From Hyaloperonospora brassicae (Eukaryota > Oomycota > Peronosporomycetes > Peronosporales > Peronosporaceae), in the NCBI GenBank assembly GCA_947650285.1, contig CANTFL010001488.1, positions 408,387 to 472,386 on the forward strand: 64,000 nucleotides of DNA, in the 5' to 3' direction. This document shows positions 13,960 through 25,828 of this stretch, one piece after another. The position numbers and the translations under genes were made by a program. Every line of letters begins with the position of its first letter. Position 1 is the stretch's first letter. Below the pieces are notes generated by a model. It was not told the origin of the DNA. It ran no database searches and saw only the letters and a program-made list of their open reading frames with translations.

Positions 13960-14110
13960 TCAATCATAGAAATTGCCTTTGCTCGTAAAGTGGGATGTGT
14001 AAATGATGGTATTCGTACACAAGAGTGTGTTGGTATAGGAGAGAATGCTTACATGACGTTAAGACGAACCAAGATCAAGGTCGCATTGGACGGATCGCTA
14101 GTATACGATT
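13960..14110 (+). pseudogene. retroviral-type aspartic protease remnant (Gypsy)
   Basis: The translation contains EIAFARKVGCVND, then QECVGIGENAYMT and TKIKVALDGSLVYD before a stop. It aligns residue by residue with the protease of the minus-strand relative at 29303-29722, but the catalytic DSG block at its start is not preserved here. Confidence 0.65.
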
Positions 14111-15392
14111 AGACGTATCGATAGGGGATAAGGCGGAGCAAGAAGCATGCTGTGTATGAGTTCGGATCGTCCCAGCAGGTATCCGTTTGGATCTGGCTGA
14201 TGGGCGCTATGTCTGCCGGACGAAGTTCGGATAGGTTTGGCAGGACGTAGACCACCGTTCAGATCCATTCTTTTGATTATCAATCTTAGTGATTAGCATA
14301 TAAGTATCCCGACCAGTAAATCGACTGAAGTTAGGATCGGGGTCAATTCTTGAGATCCAAGCTATGGGGAGGTGATATGAGGCTGGGGTGCGTAAGGTGA
14401 CGGGAAACCGGTCAATATCATGTTCTTGCAGCTTACGAACGTAGTTAAAAACGACATTATTCTATATTATGGGACCCCGAGAGCTATATAAATGACAGAG
14501 AAGGGATACTTCGATCTCCAGGATATGTTTATGTTGGACCGCGACGTTGCAAAGAATGGCAGAAGTTAACATTCAAATCTACGGTAGAGCGAATAATTGG
14601 AAAAGATCGAGACATACTCCGGACCGCTGTAGTCCAGCCTAAGTACACAAAGCCGACCCGAATCATAACTAATTCAACGAGAAAAGCAGAGCACGTCAGA
14701 GACCCTGCACATATTGCGTACCGATCCAAATTGGATTCTGAAGCGACCGGATCACGATCGAGGTTGATCTGGAATGACAAGGCTTGGATTCAAAAGGACC
14801 GCACCGAAAGATAAAAAGATGTTGGCAGAAATTGGGGATGGATATACGAGTCGTGAGCAGTTAATTAATTAGTACGACACAAGAACGATTGATCGGTGTG
14901 GTCGAGCGTAAGACATCTTCGTTACAAGGACAGCCTATCCATCAGTTGGATAAGATCGATGTCGACGATCATGAGGTACAAAGAGAGTCCATATGCAAAC
15001 CAAATGAGATCAAGATAGAAGATTGCATATTGCAAGATCGATCCGAGCAACCAGTTTATAGATAAAGTACATTTACGAACTGCGGAGAAGAAGGAAAAGT
15101 TTAATTCTCCATTAGTGTTTGTATGAAGGAGGTTGATTATTCGCAAAAGATCCGAGCAATATCTGGCTGAGCTCCCGGAGTTAGCAACATCGTAGACGGG
15201 GATAAAGTTTAATATGTCCGAATGAGAAATTTGACTGATCGATTAACGGAATTTCAACGGAGTTTGAGATAATTGATATGAGAGAATATGCACATGTTGA
15301 TTGGATAAAGCAATTCTCTACCCCCTGCAGCACGCGGATCTGCATGCAATATCGATGTGAAGGGGGGTCCGATAGCATAGCGTGAATGGCTC

Positions 15393-16120
15393 GTGGCACC
15401 CATATTTGAAAGAGGTTGGCTGACCTTATCAAGGAATTTATATCGTCTAAGGTTATCCGACCTTCGGACGTCGCCTTGGGCGTCGCCAATAGTCGAGCTT
15501 ATCAAGAAAAAAGGACAAGATATCCGGCTATATATTGCTTACAGGCTAACAAATCAGCTAATACAGCTGATGATTTATCTCATGCCGCTTATCAGCAAGA
15601 TGTTGCAAGATATAGACAAAGCCCTGCGGCACTGCTCTTTGCATATGGCTAGTGGATTTCTGGTTGTGGAAATAAATGAACGGACAAGGATGGTTTCTGC
15701 GTTTATACCGCTTCAGGTCGTTTAACGCGATTAAGAATGCCGTTTGTATTGAAGCACGCCCCACAGATTTAGCAGTGATTGATTGACAACGCTTTGTATA
15801 GATGCCTGAAAATGGGTAAATATGTTTATTCGACCGCAACGGGTCAACCCAAGTTAACCGACGTGTTTACGGATGGAAATCCCATGACGTACCGATCGCC
15901 GTCGAAGCTAGGCGGACGATCTTACATCAATGACATATTGATCCCAGCTACGATGTTAAGTTCTCTGTACGACAAAGTGGAACGAATGCAAGCAGTCTTC
16001 GACGATGGAACATATCGATCAGCTCGGTTAAAAGTTTCGGAGACGGCTCAAAGTACTTTAATTGGGCCTTGGTTGTGGATGGCTGAGCTGACGATCACTC
16101 TTAAGTTCTGGGGCTGCTAG
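15393..16120 (+). pseudogene. reverse transcriptase remnant (Gypsy)
   Basis: Frames in 15393-15725 and 15779-16120 give SPWASPIV, IKKKGQDIRLYIAYR, MASGFLVVEI and then LIDNALYRCLKMG and RSYINDILIPAT. These match Gypsy RT blocks. The palm motif YxDD is altered to YIND, so the enzyme would be inactive even without the frameshifts. Confidence 0.75.
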
Positions 16121-16364
16121 TTAACATTCCTTTCTCCATATCATTGCGCTCGATTAAGTCAGTTTGAAACAGTATATATTACTTAATCAACTCCATCGAA
16201 GACTTTGCGATTTACGCATCTGTGCTGTACGAAATGAGGGAGATTGACTTCTTAAAGTTCATCTATATGAGTGACGGTGATTTAGCAATTACAATGAAAT
16301 CTATAAAAGATTGCGACCCAGCTGTGGATGAATATAATAAGCGCGATCCGAACGGAACGACCCA

Positions 16365-16583
16365 GTGGGAGAAAGCTACGATTGTTTTCAACTTGTTAAT
16401 GGCGCTACCATCTCCATCCTCAATCACCTCGACCCAGTTCTAACCCTGGTGATCTTATTTTATGCTAGCGATTGGGCGGTGTCAGCATCAATGATGCAGG
16501 AATACGATGGTGTATACTGGCCAGTGACATTTGAAAGCCGCACAATAAAGCTCAACGAGATTGACTATCTTATGGTGGTGTAG
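16365..16583 (+). pseudogene. RNase H remnant (Gypsy)
   Basis: The frame contains YASDWAVSASMMQEYDGVYW and then TFESRTIKLNEIDYL, the start of a Ty3/Gypsy RNase H domain. It follows the RT relic and ends about 300 bp before the LTR-like repeat that truncates the element. Confidence 0.7.
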
Positions 16584-16881
16584 AAGTGCTATCTCTAATA
16601 ATTTAAAAATTTTATGTATGCGATTTTACCCTAGTATCCAGAGAGAAAAAAGTGATCACTCAACATTCGACCCTTCATTAGTTGTTACAATTCTTCGGTC
16701 ATAATAAAAAGATTGAGAGAAAGGGCGCGATGATATCGAACTAGACTTTTTAATTTAAGAGACGCGAGAAAGAAGAATATAAAATACTCGGTATCCTCGC
16801 GGGCATCATATCCATTTGACATCAGTTTGACTAATGCTGATCGCATCAATTTTAAGAGACAGCCGAGGCTAACTATACCAA

Positions 16882-17825
16882 TGTGGTGGAGTGGTGATCA
16901 CAATTTTCTTGTGATTCCGACTCTCCACTGGCGCCCGGACGACCGACTAACGGAGGGGGTACCCCGATTCAATGCTCTGTGGCTTCTTGCTCACCTTGTG
17001 TACGTAACCGTCGGTGGGGCGGTTTGCGCTCTTCTTGGTGGACTTGAGATGAGGCTGAACTTGACCATTTTGTGGATAGGGGTTGATCGGGTAGAAATTA
17101 TTTACCCCGTCAAAAGTAGGGGCAGGCTCGGTGGGAATTCTTCACTCAATCGCGTTTATACCTGAGCGCTGTCCTAAAGTCGCCTTTAGCAGGGGTGATG
17201 CTTGATACGCGAGTCTTCTGACCACTTGAGCCGTCTCGCGATCTTGAAGCTGAACCGTAGGGTTCACTGCGTTCGATCGCAGTTGATGGGGGGTGATAAT
17301 TGACGTTCCGCCTGGCCAAACAATCCAAGGGCGAAGTTCGCAGAGAAACAGGCCGCTCTCTATTCAAAGTGAGGCCAGAGATTCTTCCCGGGAGAATCCA
17401 ACGTGTGTCTTTCGTTGCAAATTCAATTATGTTTGATTTCAACCAACCAAATTCAAACCCTATGACTAAGTTTATCTGTTTGCTAGGTCAACTGTTGTGC
17501 ACCACCTGTCTATGTCATTCATCGCTTTTTTCATGTGGTCCACAATAGATACTCCGTAGTGGATCGCCCCATACCGGATCGCACAGTACCGGATCGCACA
17601 GTACCTTGGTGATCCAAAACTTCGATCGCAGATCGTGATCGGTCAATCGTCGATCCTTGACTATACTCCTAGTTTACCGTTAGGTGGTTCACTCTGCATA
17701 ATTTCCACAGTAATTTCCTGTCACTCAGTCGTGTGACACCATCATCCGTGTTAACGGGCCCGTCTCCGTACGCGCTCCACCAATCAAATTGAATTTCTCA
17801 CTTAAGGCGGATCGGCCGATCCACA
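16882..17825 (-). repeat. LTR-like repeat, copy A
   Basis: The plus strand begins TGTGGTGG and ends near GATCCACA, a short TG...CA inverted repeat. Its first 663 bp (to 17544, ending GGTCCACA) are almost identical to 21239-21901, with only three substitutions noticed, and more distantly match 32428-33082. After 17544 come about three copies of the 15-bp minisatellite, then sequence shared with copies B and C. I read it as the 3' LTR of a minus-oriented Gypsy unit whose other end is lost. No primer-binding site or exact target duplication could be demonstrated, so LTR is an inference from repetition and position. Confidence 0.6.
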
Positions 17826-17917
17826 CTTCCTTCATTCTTCCTTCGCTCTTCTCTACAATCGTCTCCTGCACCGGCGATCGTCATATAGTGTCGATGCACT
17901 GTGCACCCACAACTCCC

Positions 17918-20308
17918 ATGGCTCCTGCATCACCTGTTCCTTTACCTTGGAAGCCTGTAGCCCGATCCCGCATTTTTTTCTACGCCGCCGGATCCACCCG
18001 TTAGAAGGCCAGTTGTGTTGCCGTCGTATTGGTTTAGCGTTGCATCCTTGCTGGATAGCGATACTTTGACTGCGGGGATTGCAGCGCTTTACGATCAACT
18101 GGATCTTCATGCCGCGGTTGTTGCAGACTACCACTCGTTGGAGGAGTTGTGTCGGGACCAGAAACTGCAGATCGACCGAATGCAAACGGAGTTGCAATCG
18201 TACGTCGAGCTCGCCCCGCGCTTGGAGAACTATGTTCAGCAGCTTTATCTCTGCCCCTGGACTGATCGCCAAAACATGATTAAAAGGTTGCACGGGTTCC
18301 AGACGGAGCTGGCGCGGCGCTTGGGTCAAGATCACGTGGTCCGAGAACTCAAGACGGCTCTCTCAAAAGCCGAAGGAAGTTCGAACAAGTCGAGGATCGG
18401 CGCATTCGTGAATCTCTCGTCGCCCAACAGCAAGTGGAAGCGTTGATTTCGCGCCTGGCTGCGGCGGAACAGAATTGGATGGCGATGTTATGCTGACAAA
18501 GACAAGGCATCCAAGTACAAAAAACGCGTACGAAAAGATGACAAGAAACTTGACACGGCTAGAATGGCGTTTAAAAACATGTCGAAGACATATCAAGACC
18601 GCCTCCGCGCACAAGAGCGCGAAGAGGTGGAGCTGCAGCAGCTGCGATCGGACCTCGCGGACCGGGACGCTCAGGTGGATCGTCTGCGCAGTCAATCATT
18701 GAACTGGGAACAGCAGTGTTTTTTGGCCATTCGTGATCGCGACACGATCCGGACTCACCTGACTCAATTGTATTCTCGATTGCTCGGCCTCACTTCAAAT
18801 GTACCGTCCACGGCCTTTGCTACCGCACCGACCGACAAGCGATCCAGGTCCACGGGTCCTGGTGTCCCGATCAAGCGTCCCCGCACTGCGAAGCTGGCGC
18901 GGGCCGGAACAGAATCGGTGGATACCCCTAAGGCCAAGTCAGCCGGTGAGTCTCCGCGATCTACTGGACCAGTGCGATCTGCCAAATCTTTCGGATCTGA
19001 TTAAATACTACGCGTCTCTACGTGACCTTCCGGATCAACTCGCTCGGATGGGTCTACAGCTACGTCAGGATCAGCACGGACTCCGACAAACTTAAAGCAC
19101 CGCGAGTGGAAAACGATCCGCCTCCCAAACAGGAAGTAAGCGGGACCAGAAGCTTCTGGCCAGCGTTTAACCGCTCTCCGATATAGAATTGTTCAAATCT
19201 TCGGAAGAAGATATTCTGGCCGCCTTTTCTGGATCGCGCTCTTCGTTGAGGCGCCGTGGATCGTCGATTAATACTCCACCTTATTCCGGATCGATGCCTG
19301 ACCCAATTCCAGTGGATTCCTCCCGTCCCAAGTCTGGATCGCCCCTACTTTCGAGTGGATCCGCACCACCGGCAAAGCACCGATTCTCGAAGGTGGATCA
19401 CGTTGGCGAAGCATCAAGCGACTCCGACGGATCGGTCAGCATGACCAGTGACTCGCGGGATGCCGAAAAGTGCCTTGCTTCCGCCCGCGGAATACGACCG
19501 TTTGGCTTTAACCCGATTACCTCGCGCTGAATGGTTTCCCGGATACCGCGATCGAGTACCCTGGTCCCACCAAAACGTACACCCGTGGTCGGCCCGTCGT
19601 CTCAGCTTCACCTGCGTGGCGGAGCTGGACGTGGATACCTTATTCGAGCACCTGACACGGCTGGAAGAGTACATCTTCCCAGAACCCACCGCGCCTCATT
19701 ACAAAGCTGCTCCTCCTGATTCTGAGTGGATCCACGGCTGGTTACTTTGGCTCAAGTGTTAGCATTGTACCAGCAAGAGCCCTGGAATCACTATTGGAGT
19801 AAAGTCCCACCTGTTCCTTTTCGTGCGGCAGGTTATTTCGCCGAGTTGTCGACTATGTATCTCGAGTTCAAAATTCGTCACCGGCAGTCCCTGTGAAAAG
19901 CAACCCACGCCTTACACCTTCCAATCGAACAACGTGAGCGCGATCCGGAGATGGCACAGCTTTGCAAGCAGCGCAAACAGTGGCGATCACGATCCGTTTC
20001 CCGATTGAAAACCGTATTGTGCTTTATCCTTCAGGGGATGATCGCCGGACACTGTGATCTGGACTTGTCCCTGGATCCCTTCTTAATGCATAACCCTTCT
20101 CCGGTCAAGATTCATCCATGGAACCAGGTCTTGGCGATCCACAGAGGAATATTTTCAACCTGATCTCAGCGTCGGCGCGTTTGGATTCAGACGAACCCTG
20201 GCGCAACCAGTTTCGATCCCGCGTTAATTATCATCCCGAGTCGTCGATATCCCGCCTGTCCGGTAAGTTTTTCCCGAAGTATTCCAAAGCGATACAGCAG
20301 TCAATTTA
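17918..20308 (+). pseudogene. antisense coiled-coil gene of the Gypsy unit, copy A (broken)
   Basis: A series of plus-strand frames, in different phases, forms one decayed gene. First a coiled-coil-like segment (18015-18446: IAALYDQLDLHAAVVADYHS and onward), then another (18564-19004: RAQEREEVELQQLRSDLADR, followed by an RSRST, PIKRPRT basic patch), a Ser-rich segment (19189-19530), and a C-terminal part containing EEYIFPEPTAP, PWNHYWSKVP and ISRLSGKFFPKYSKAI before the stop near 20308. A homologous series occupies 22353-24060. It is encoded opposite to the integrase that lies just to its right. I recall similar proteins being predicted in Phytophthora genomes but know no function; a second gag-like structural protein is possible. 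Confidence 0.6.
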
Positions 20309-20520
20309 AATAATCGTTCAGTACATCTTCGTCGTTTTCTTCTTCGTTGATCGTCACATAAATTCTTTCCATTTGCTTTTTCAGATTTATCCACTGCGAT
20401 CAAATTTTAATATCCAAGATCGCCACATACCACACCTCTCCCAATTCTCCCTCTGCAACCTTCTTGTAGGCCAATTCCACTTCTACACATCGGTGATTTA
20501 TCCACCGCTGCTTCGTGTGA

Positions 20521-21238
20521 TTGCATCACCTCGAAGCGATTCTTGCTGACTCAATCGCGATCGAACTCTTGCAGCAAGGCCCCACAGTTCATTTCTTCCT
20601 CGTCCACTCATGTTGGATCGACCGATTTCTTCCATTGCACCCTATACTGGCGCTGCACTCTACCAAACGTGTTTTTCTGCCGGATCGCACCTCCAATATC
20701 TTCTCGACTTCAAATTAATCTTCATCCAATCTGCGTCCCCAGCTATCTTCCGGCAGCAGGGACTCGTCAAAATCTAAGCGATTTGCCTCCTGAACTACCA
20801 GCAGGTGTTTTGGTCGATACGGGAAGATCTTCACCCGCTTGAGCTTGGATAGATGTACCAATGCGAATAATCGATACGAAATATATCGAGATCTATTAAC
20901 CGTACTGCGTGTCTTCCGCATAGATCCCTAACCCGGAATTTCCCATGCCACATTTGTGTCAGCTTTCGGGTGTATCCTTCTTTCACTCGATCCAAATATA
21001 GCCATACTTGCGATCTAACCTCGATCTCCTGTGATCCTTGCTCCGTATTGTATTGATCGGCCCGATCATGGATCGTGATCCGTAGACGATCGTTCTCGAC
21101 TTCTATCGCTTGTTGGTATTGACGCTGTATATGATATCGCCATCTTCGGGGTTCTCAATTCAGTTGTTTTGTGCTACCCAAGGGCATAATCGCTTCCAAC
21201 GTCGATCGTAGTCCCCAACCGTGAATCAGGTAATATGG
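20521..21238 (-). pseudogene. integrase C-terminal fragment (Gypsy), truncated at copy B
   Basis: The minus-strand DNA is homologous to 24258-24970 of the neighbouring unit, which encodes the integrase C-terminus. It includes the EANRLDFDESLLPEDSWG segment near 20760 seen at the end of oomycete Gypsy polyproteins. Homology stops at 21238, where copy B of the LTR-like repeat begins, so this unit lost the rest of pol. Confidence 0.65.
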
Positions 21239-22262
21239 TGTGGTGGAGTGGTGATCACAATTTTCTTGTGATCCCGACTCTCCACTGGCGCCCGGACGAC
21301 CGACTAACGGAGGGGGTACCCCGATTCAATGCTCTGTGGCTTCTTGCTCACCTTGTGTACGTACCCGTCGGTGGGGCGGTTTGCGCTCTTCTTGGTGGAC
21401 TTGAGATGAGGCTGAACTTGACCATTTTGTGGATAGGGGTTGATCGGGTAGAAATTATTTACCCCGTCAAAAGTAGGGGCAGGCTCGGTGGGAATTCTTC
21501 ACTCAATCGCGTTTATACCTGAGCGCTGTCCTAAAGTCGCCTTTAGCAGGGGTGATGCTTGATACGCGAGTCTTCTGACCACTTGAGCCGTCTCGCGATC
21601 TTGAAGCTGAACCGTAGGGTTCACTGCGTTCGATCGCAGTTGATGGGGGGTGATAATTGACGTTCCGCCTGGCCAAACAATCCAAGGGCGAAGTTCGCAG
21701 AGAAACAGGCCGCTCTCTATTCAAAGTGAGGCCAGAGATTCTTCCCGGGAGAATCCAACGTGTGTCTTTCGTTGCAAATTCAATTATGTTTGATTTCAAC
21801 CAACCAAATTCAAACCCTATGACTAAGTTTATCTGTTTGCTTGGTCAACTGTTGTGCACCACCTGTCTATGTCATTCATCGCTTTTTTCATGTGGTCCAC
21901 AGTAGATACTCCGTAGTGGATAGCTCCGTAGCGGATCGCTAGGTAGTGGATCGCGGTACAGTGGATCGCGATACAGTGGGTCGCGGTGTAGTGGATCGCG
22001 ATACAGTGGATCGCGGTGTAGTGGATCGCTCCACAGTGGATCGCGGTATATGATCCGAACCAATTATTTGGTCCACACCCATTATGTGATCCACACCACC
22101 CAGAGGTATCTAGGATAGAAGGTGGATCAACCTGCGCGGCGTAGACAGTCGTTTACCTTCAATCAGTCTTTTTGTCACCTTCCTCGTCCCAACAGGTCTT
22201 TCTTTGCACGCGCTTCACCAATCAAACTGGTTTCGCACTTAAGGTGGATCGTGCGATCCACT
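21239..22262 (-). repeat. LTR-like repeat, copy B
   Basis: It starts TGTGGTGG immediately after an integrase fragment. Its first 663 bp match copy A with only about three substitutions; the remaining roughly 360 bp contain an expanded 15-bp minisatellite and then sequence that is much more diverged from copy A. It would serve as the 3' LTR of the 21.2-33.7 kb unit. Confidence 0.6.
21916..22050. repeat. 15-bp minisatellite, nine copies
   Basis: Units of the form GTGGATCGCGGTACA start at 21916, 21931, 21946, 21961, 21976, 21991, 22006, 22021 and 22036, an exact 15-bp period. Because 15 is a multiple of 3, the minus strand translates as a pentapeptide repeat (YRDPL, HRDPL) over 21872-22063; I regard that frame as a by-product. 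Copy A has about three units (around 17540-17590) and copy C about six (around 33095-33185), so the array length varies between the LTR-like copies. Confidence 0.85.
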
Positions 22263-22352
22263 GTTCTTCATTCTTCCTTTGCGCTTCTCCTTAATCGTTT
22301 CCTGCATCGGCGATCGACATACGGTGTAGATCGGCTACGCACCCCGTAACGG

Positions 22353-24060
22353 CCATGACTCTATCCTCGTCTGCTTCGTCCGATTCGCTCGCGCCTCCTG
22401 GGGCTACCTCGGTAAATGATTAAGCGATCCCTCCTCCCTTGTCACCGTCGATCTCTTCTGACGGATCGCGTACCTTATTCCAGTCGACACTGGTGAGTGC
22501 TCCATCTTTGGCGGATCGCGGGAGTGTGTTTTCACAGATTGCGGCGTTGTATAACCAGCTGGAACTCAAAGAAGCAGGCTGACAGATTACCGTGCCTTGG
22601 AAGAAGCGCATCGTGGCCAGAAGTTGTAGATCGACTGGCTTCAGGCGGAGCTGCGATCGTACATCGAATTAACCACGCGCTTAGCGACTTTCTTCCATCA
22701 GCGCTTTGCTAGGCTCTGGTGGGATCACCAATCGCTGATCCAGAAGTCGAATGAGTTGCAAGAAGAACTGGGCAGACGTTCGGGCCACAATGACGAGATC
22801 CGGATGATGAAGACCGCTATTTTAAGCCAACGCAGCTCTGGAGCGTGAGAAGACTCGTCGGGTGCGCGAAGTGGCTTCAGCCCACCAGCAATTGGAATCT
22901 TTGACCTCGCGCCCGGCTATCGCTGAGTAAAACTTGGGCGGCGATCTCCAAACCGCCACGAAGAAGGCAGCCAAGTATAAAAACTCTGTAAACGGACCAA
23001 CAAGAAGCTTGAGGTGGCCACGCCGGCGTTTAAGGATTTGTCCAAGGCCTACAAGGACGACCTCCGAAAACACCAGCATGTCGAAGATGAGCTGCTGCGT
23101 CTGAGATCGGACCTGGCAGATCGAGACACAAAAGTAGATCGCCTTCAAAATCAAATGTTGGACTAAAAGAAGAAACGTCTTTCGGCAGTCCGTGATTGCG
23201 ACGCCATCCGGGCCCACCTGGTTCAGGCGGGCTCTGGCAATCCCTACCTTCATCTGGGGTTAACCTCTGCTGCTTCCGCTTCTCCACCAACTCGCAAGCG
23301 ATCCAGGTCCGGGGGACTCGATCTCCTGATCAAGCGTCCCAGCGTAGCAAAGGTGACGCGATCCGGTTTAATGTGGGCATCCTGCTTAAGCACTTGACGC
23401 GGCCAAAGGAATTTATATTTTCAACTCCCACAGCTCCTTGATCCAACTCTTCGCTACCCGAATCCGAGTGGATTCCGCGTTTGGTCACTTCTGCACAAGT
23501 GTCGGATCTGTAGAAGCGAGAAACCCGGAATCACTATCGGAGCCAAGTTACACCCGTTAATTTTCACGCGACTCGCTGGTTCGCTGAGCTGTCGACCGTG
23601 TATAGCGATTTTTTAATCGGCACCGGCAGGATCTGTGGGAAGCAACTCACGCCATTTACTTGTCGGTCAAGGAACGCGAGCGCGATCTGGAGATGTCGCG
23701 GATTTACTAGTAGCGCAAACAGCGGCGACCGCGATCCGGGCCCCGATGGAAAACCGTATGGCGCTTTATCCTCCAGGGGATGATCGACGGACACTTAGAT
23801 TTGGATCTGTTCCTGGATATGTTCTTCATGCATCTCCCGTCACCGGTCAAGATGCGCCCATGGTACCCGGGTTCGGGCGATTCTTAGAAGAACATACACA
23901 ACTTAATATCCGCGTTGGCACGTTTGGATACAGCTGAAGCCTGGCGCAACCAATTTCGACCTTGCATTGAGGATCATCCAGGGTCTTCGATCGCTCGCTT
24001 GTCGGGTAAGTATTTTTCGAAGTACTCCGTAGCGATCCGACAGTCCGTTTTGATTGGTCA
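22353..24060 (+). pseudogene. antisense coiled-coil gene of the Gypsy unit, copy B (broken)
   Basis: It is homologous to 17918-20308. Recognisable pieces are a Ser-rich start near 22356, ALYNQLELKEA near 22540, the coiled-coil segment RLRSDLADRDTKVDRLQNQM near 23100, a PPTRKRSRS basic patch near 23290, and the C-terminus ARLDTAEAWRNQF followed by SSIARLSGKYFSKYSVAIRQ near 24045. Many stops and shifts separate them. It lies between the integrase C-terminus (minus strand, right) and LTR-like copy B (left), the same place and orientation as in the other unit. Confidence 0.6.
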
Positions 24061-24433
24061 ATATATATCCATCTTTTTCTTCGTTGTTGATCATCACTTG
24101 ACTTCGTCTCATTTGCCTATTCTAATTACTCACTGCGATCGGGTTTGATACCCTTGATCGCCACACACATCCCTTCCCTTTGTTCACATCTGCAACCTTC
24201 TTGCAGGCAACTTCCGATTCGACCCATCTGGGATTCATCCACCGCTGCTTCGTTTGATTGCATTACCTCGAAGCGATTCTTGCTGACTCAATCGCGATCG
24301 AACTCTTGCAGCGAGTCCCCACAGTTCAAGTCAACCTCACCTATCCAAGTCGGATCGACCGATTTCTTCCATTCCATCAAACACTGGCGCTGCACTCTGC
24401 CAAAACGGGTCCGTCTGCCGGATCGCACCTCCA

Positions 24434-25252
24434 TTATCTTCTCGACTTCAAATTCATCTTCATCCAATGTGTGTTCCCAGCTATATCCGGCAGCAGGGAT
24501 TCGTCAAAATCCAAGCGATCCGCCTCTTCAACGTTCAACAAGTTTTTGGCCGATCCGGGAGGGTGTTCACCCGCTTCAGTTTGGATACATGTACCAATGC
24601 GAATATCCAATACGGAGTATTCAAACCTCCAACCGCACCGCGTGTCTTCCGCGTAGCCCCGTACACGGAATGGCCCATGCCACATTTGTGCCAGCTTTCG
24701 GGCGTTTACTGCTTTCACTCGATTCAAATAGAGCCACACTTGCAATCCAACTTCGATATCATGCGATTCATCCTCAGTGTTCTGTCGATCGGGCCGATCT
24801 TGGATTGCGATCCGTAGACGATCGTTTACGACTTCTCTCGCTCTCAAATAATGACGTTCCATATGGTAAAGCCATCTTCTTGGATCTTGATTCCGTCGTT
24901 TGGTGATTCCCAAAGGCAAAGTCGCTTCCAGCGTCGATCGTGGGTCCCAACCGTAGATCAGGTAGAATGGCGTATCGCCTCGTACGCGATCCTGTGCCGT
25001 ATTGATGGCGAACGTCAACCTCTCTGTGTACTCGTCCCAATCCTTCTGATATCTATCTAAGACGTACATCCTAAACGCCCTCGTCCGGGTCTGCACCATT
25101 CTTTCTTCTGTTCCATTCGCTTGGGGTCGATATGCCATAGTAGCACGCTGTTTCTGCCCCGCGATCCGGTTCCACGCTGGGAAGAAATCAGACATGGACC
25201 CTTGCTCTCGATCATGGCGGATCGCTTCACTGGCTCCAAATCTTTGTAACAC
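24434..25252 (-). pseudogene. integrase catalytic core and C-terminal part (Gypsy)
   Basis: A 272-codon open frame encodes the second half of a retroviral-type integrase. TMAYRPQANGTEERMVQTRT is the conserved Q-A-N-G-x-x-E-R region holding the third catalytic acid, then GDTPFYLIYGWDPRSTLE. A chromo-like tail follows with VWLYLNRV, LAQMWHGPFRV and the terminal EADRLDFDESLLP. The N-terminal half (zinc HHCC and first catalytic acids) lies upstream around 25.3-25.8 kb in broken frames. It is the longest surviving transposon frame in the window. Confidence 0.8.
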
Positions 25253-25828
25253 ACACTCTTCGTAATTCTCAGTTATCGTATGTGTAGTTCTAGAAGAGCT
25301 CGCCTTAGCAATTACGTACCCTAAGAACAGATCTACTCACAGCAACAACTTAGTTTTTACCTTGAAAGATTGCGGAAACGGTGGAATGTGATCCATAGCA
25401 ATTATCTGAAACGATTAAGTGGCTTGGACATTTCTCGGCGATTTGCCATGCAGAATAAATTTACCTTTTCCCGTCGAGCAATCAACACATTCTCCCACAT
25501 AACGCTGGACACTCCGATAGAGTCCTCTTCAGTGAAACTTGGACCGGATTCGTTGATATGTTCTGCCGATACATTGGTGTCCGCCCTCCAGACTGGTACG
25601 GTAATGATGCAGGAAAGCTTGCTACAGTAGTTTCGGTACCACCAAACGAATCAATTCTACGCGGCTATCTGGATCTTCCGTCGATCGCGGGCAGAAAAAC
25701 AGTAGTCCGCTTTCGTCAACTTCATATTTGGACGCGATCCGAGCACATAGTTTCGCTTCTTCAATACTCAACTTCGTTATGTCTCCGATCAGGAATTATT
25801 TCAAGTTAGCGATCCAACTCTCTTCTTC

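Larger units (their letters stand above)
10000..16881 (+). mobile_element. decayed Gypsy retrotransposon, plus orientation, truncated in pol
   Basis: Fragments occur in canonical Gypsy order: gag start near 11450, CCHC knuckle at 13.44 kb, aspartic protease at about 13.96-14.11 kb, reverse transcriptase 15.39-16.11 kb, RNase H 16.37-16.58 kb. All are broken by stops and shifts. DNA just before gag (about 11.2-11.3 kb) resembles the 5' untranslated segment of the minus-strand relative at 32.2-32.43 kb, so a highly diverged 5' LTR probably occupies roughly 10.0-11.25 kb; its left edge is a guess. Integrase is missing because the element is cut at 16881 by the LTR-like repeat of the next unit. 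It is the most diverged, hence probably oldest, of the three large Gypsy units. Confidence 0.65.

Noticed and set aside
16920..16945. TGGCGCCCGG next to the LTR-like repeats as a primer-binding site (it resembles a retroviral tRNA-Lys site)
   Set aside because: It lies inside the repeat, on the strand opposite to the gag-pol genes, and not at the LTR edge, so it cannot prime this element.
16882..21901. Copies A and B as the two LTRs of a single 5-kb element in plus orientation
   Set aside because: DNA to the right of copy B is homologous to DNA to the right of copy A, the flanking 5-mers differ (ACCAA, GTAGA), and the interior holds a minus-strand integrase fragment. A tandem stack with gene conversion fits better.
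21872..22063. Pentapeptide-repeat protein (RDPLY repeats)
   Set aside because: It is the translation of the 15-bp minisatellite in a non-coding LTR region; other copies have different phase and length.
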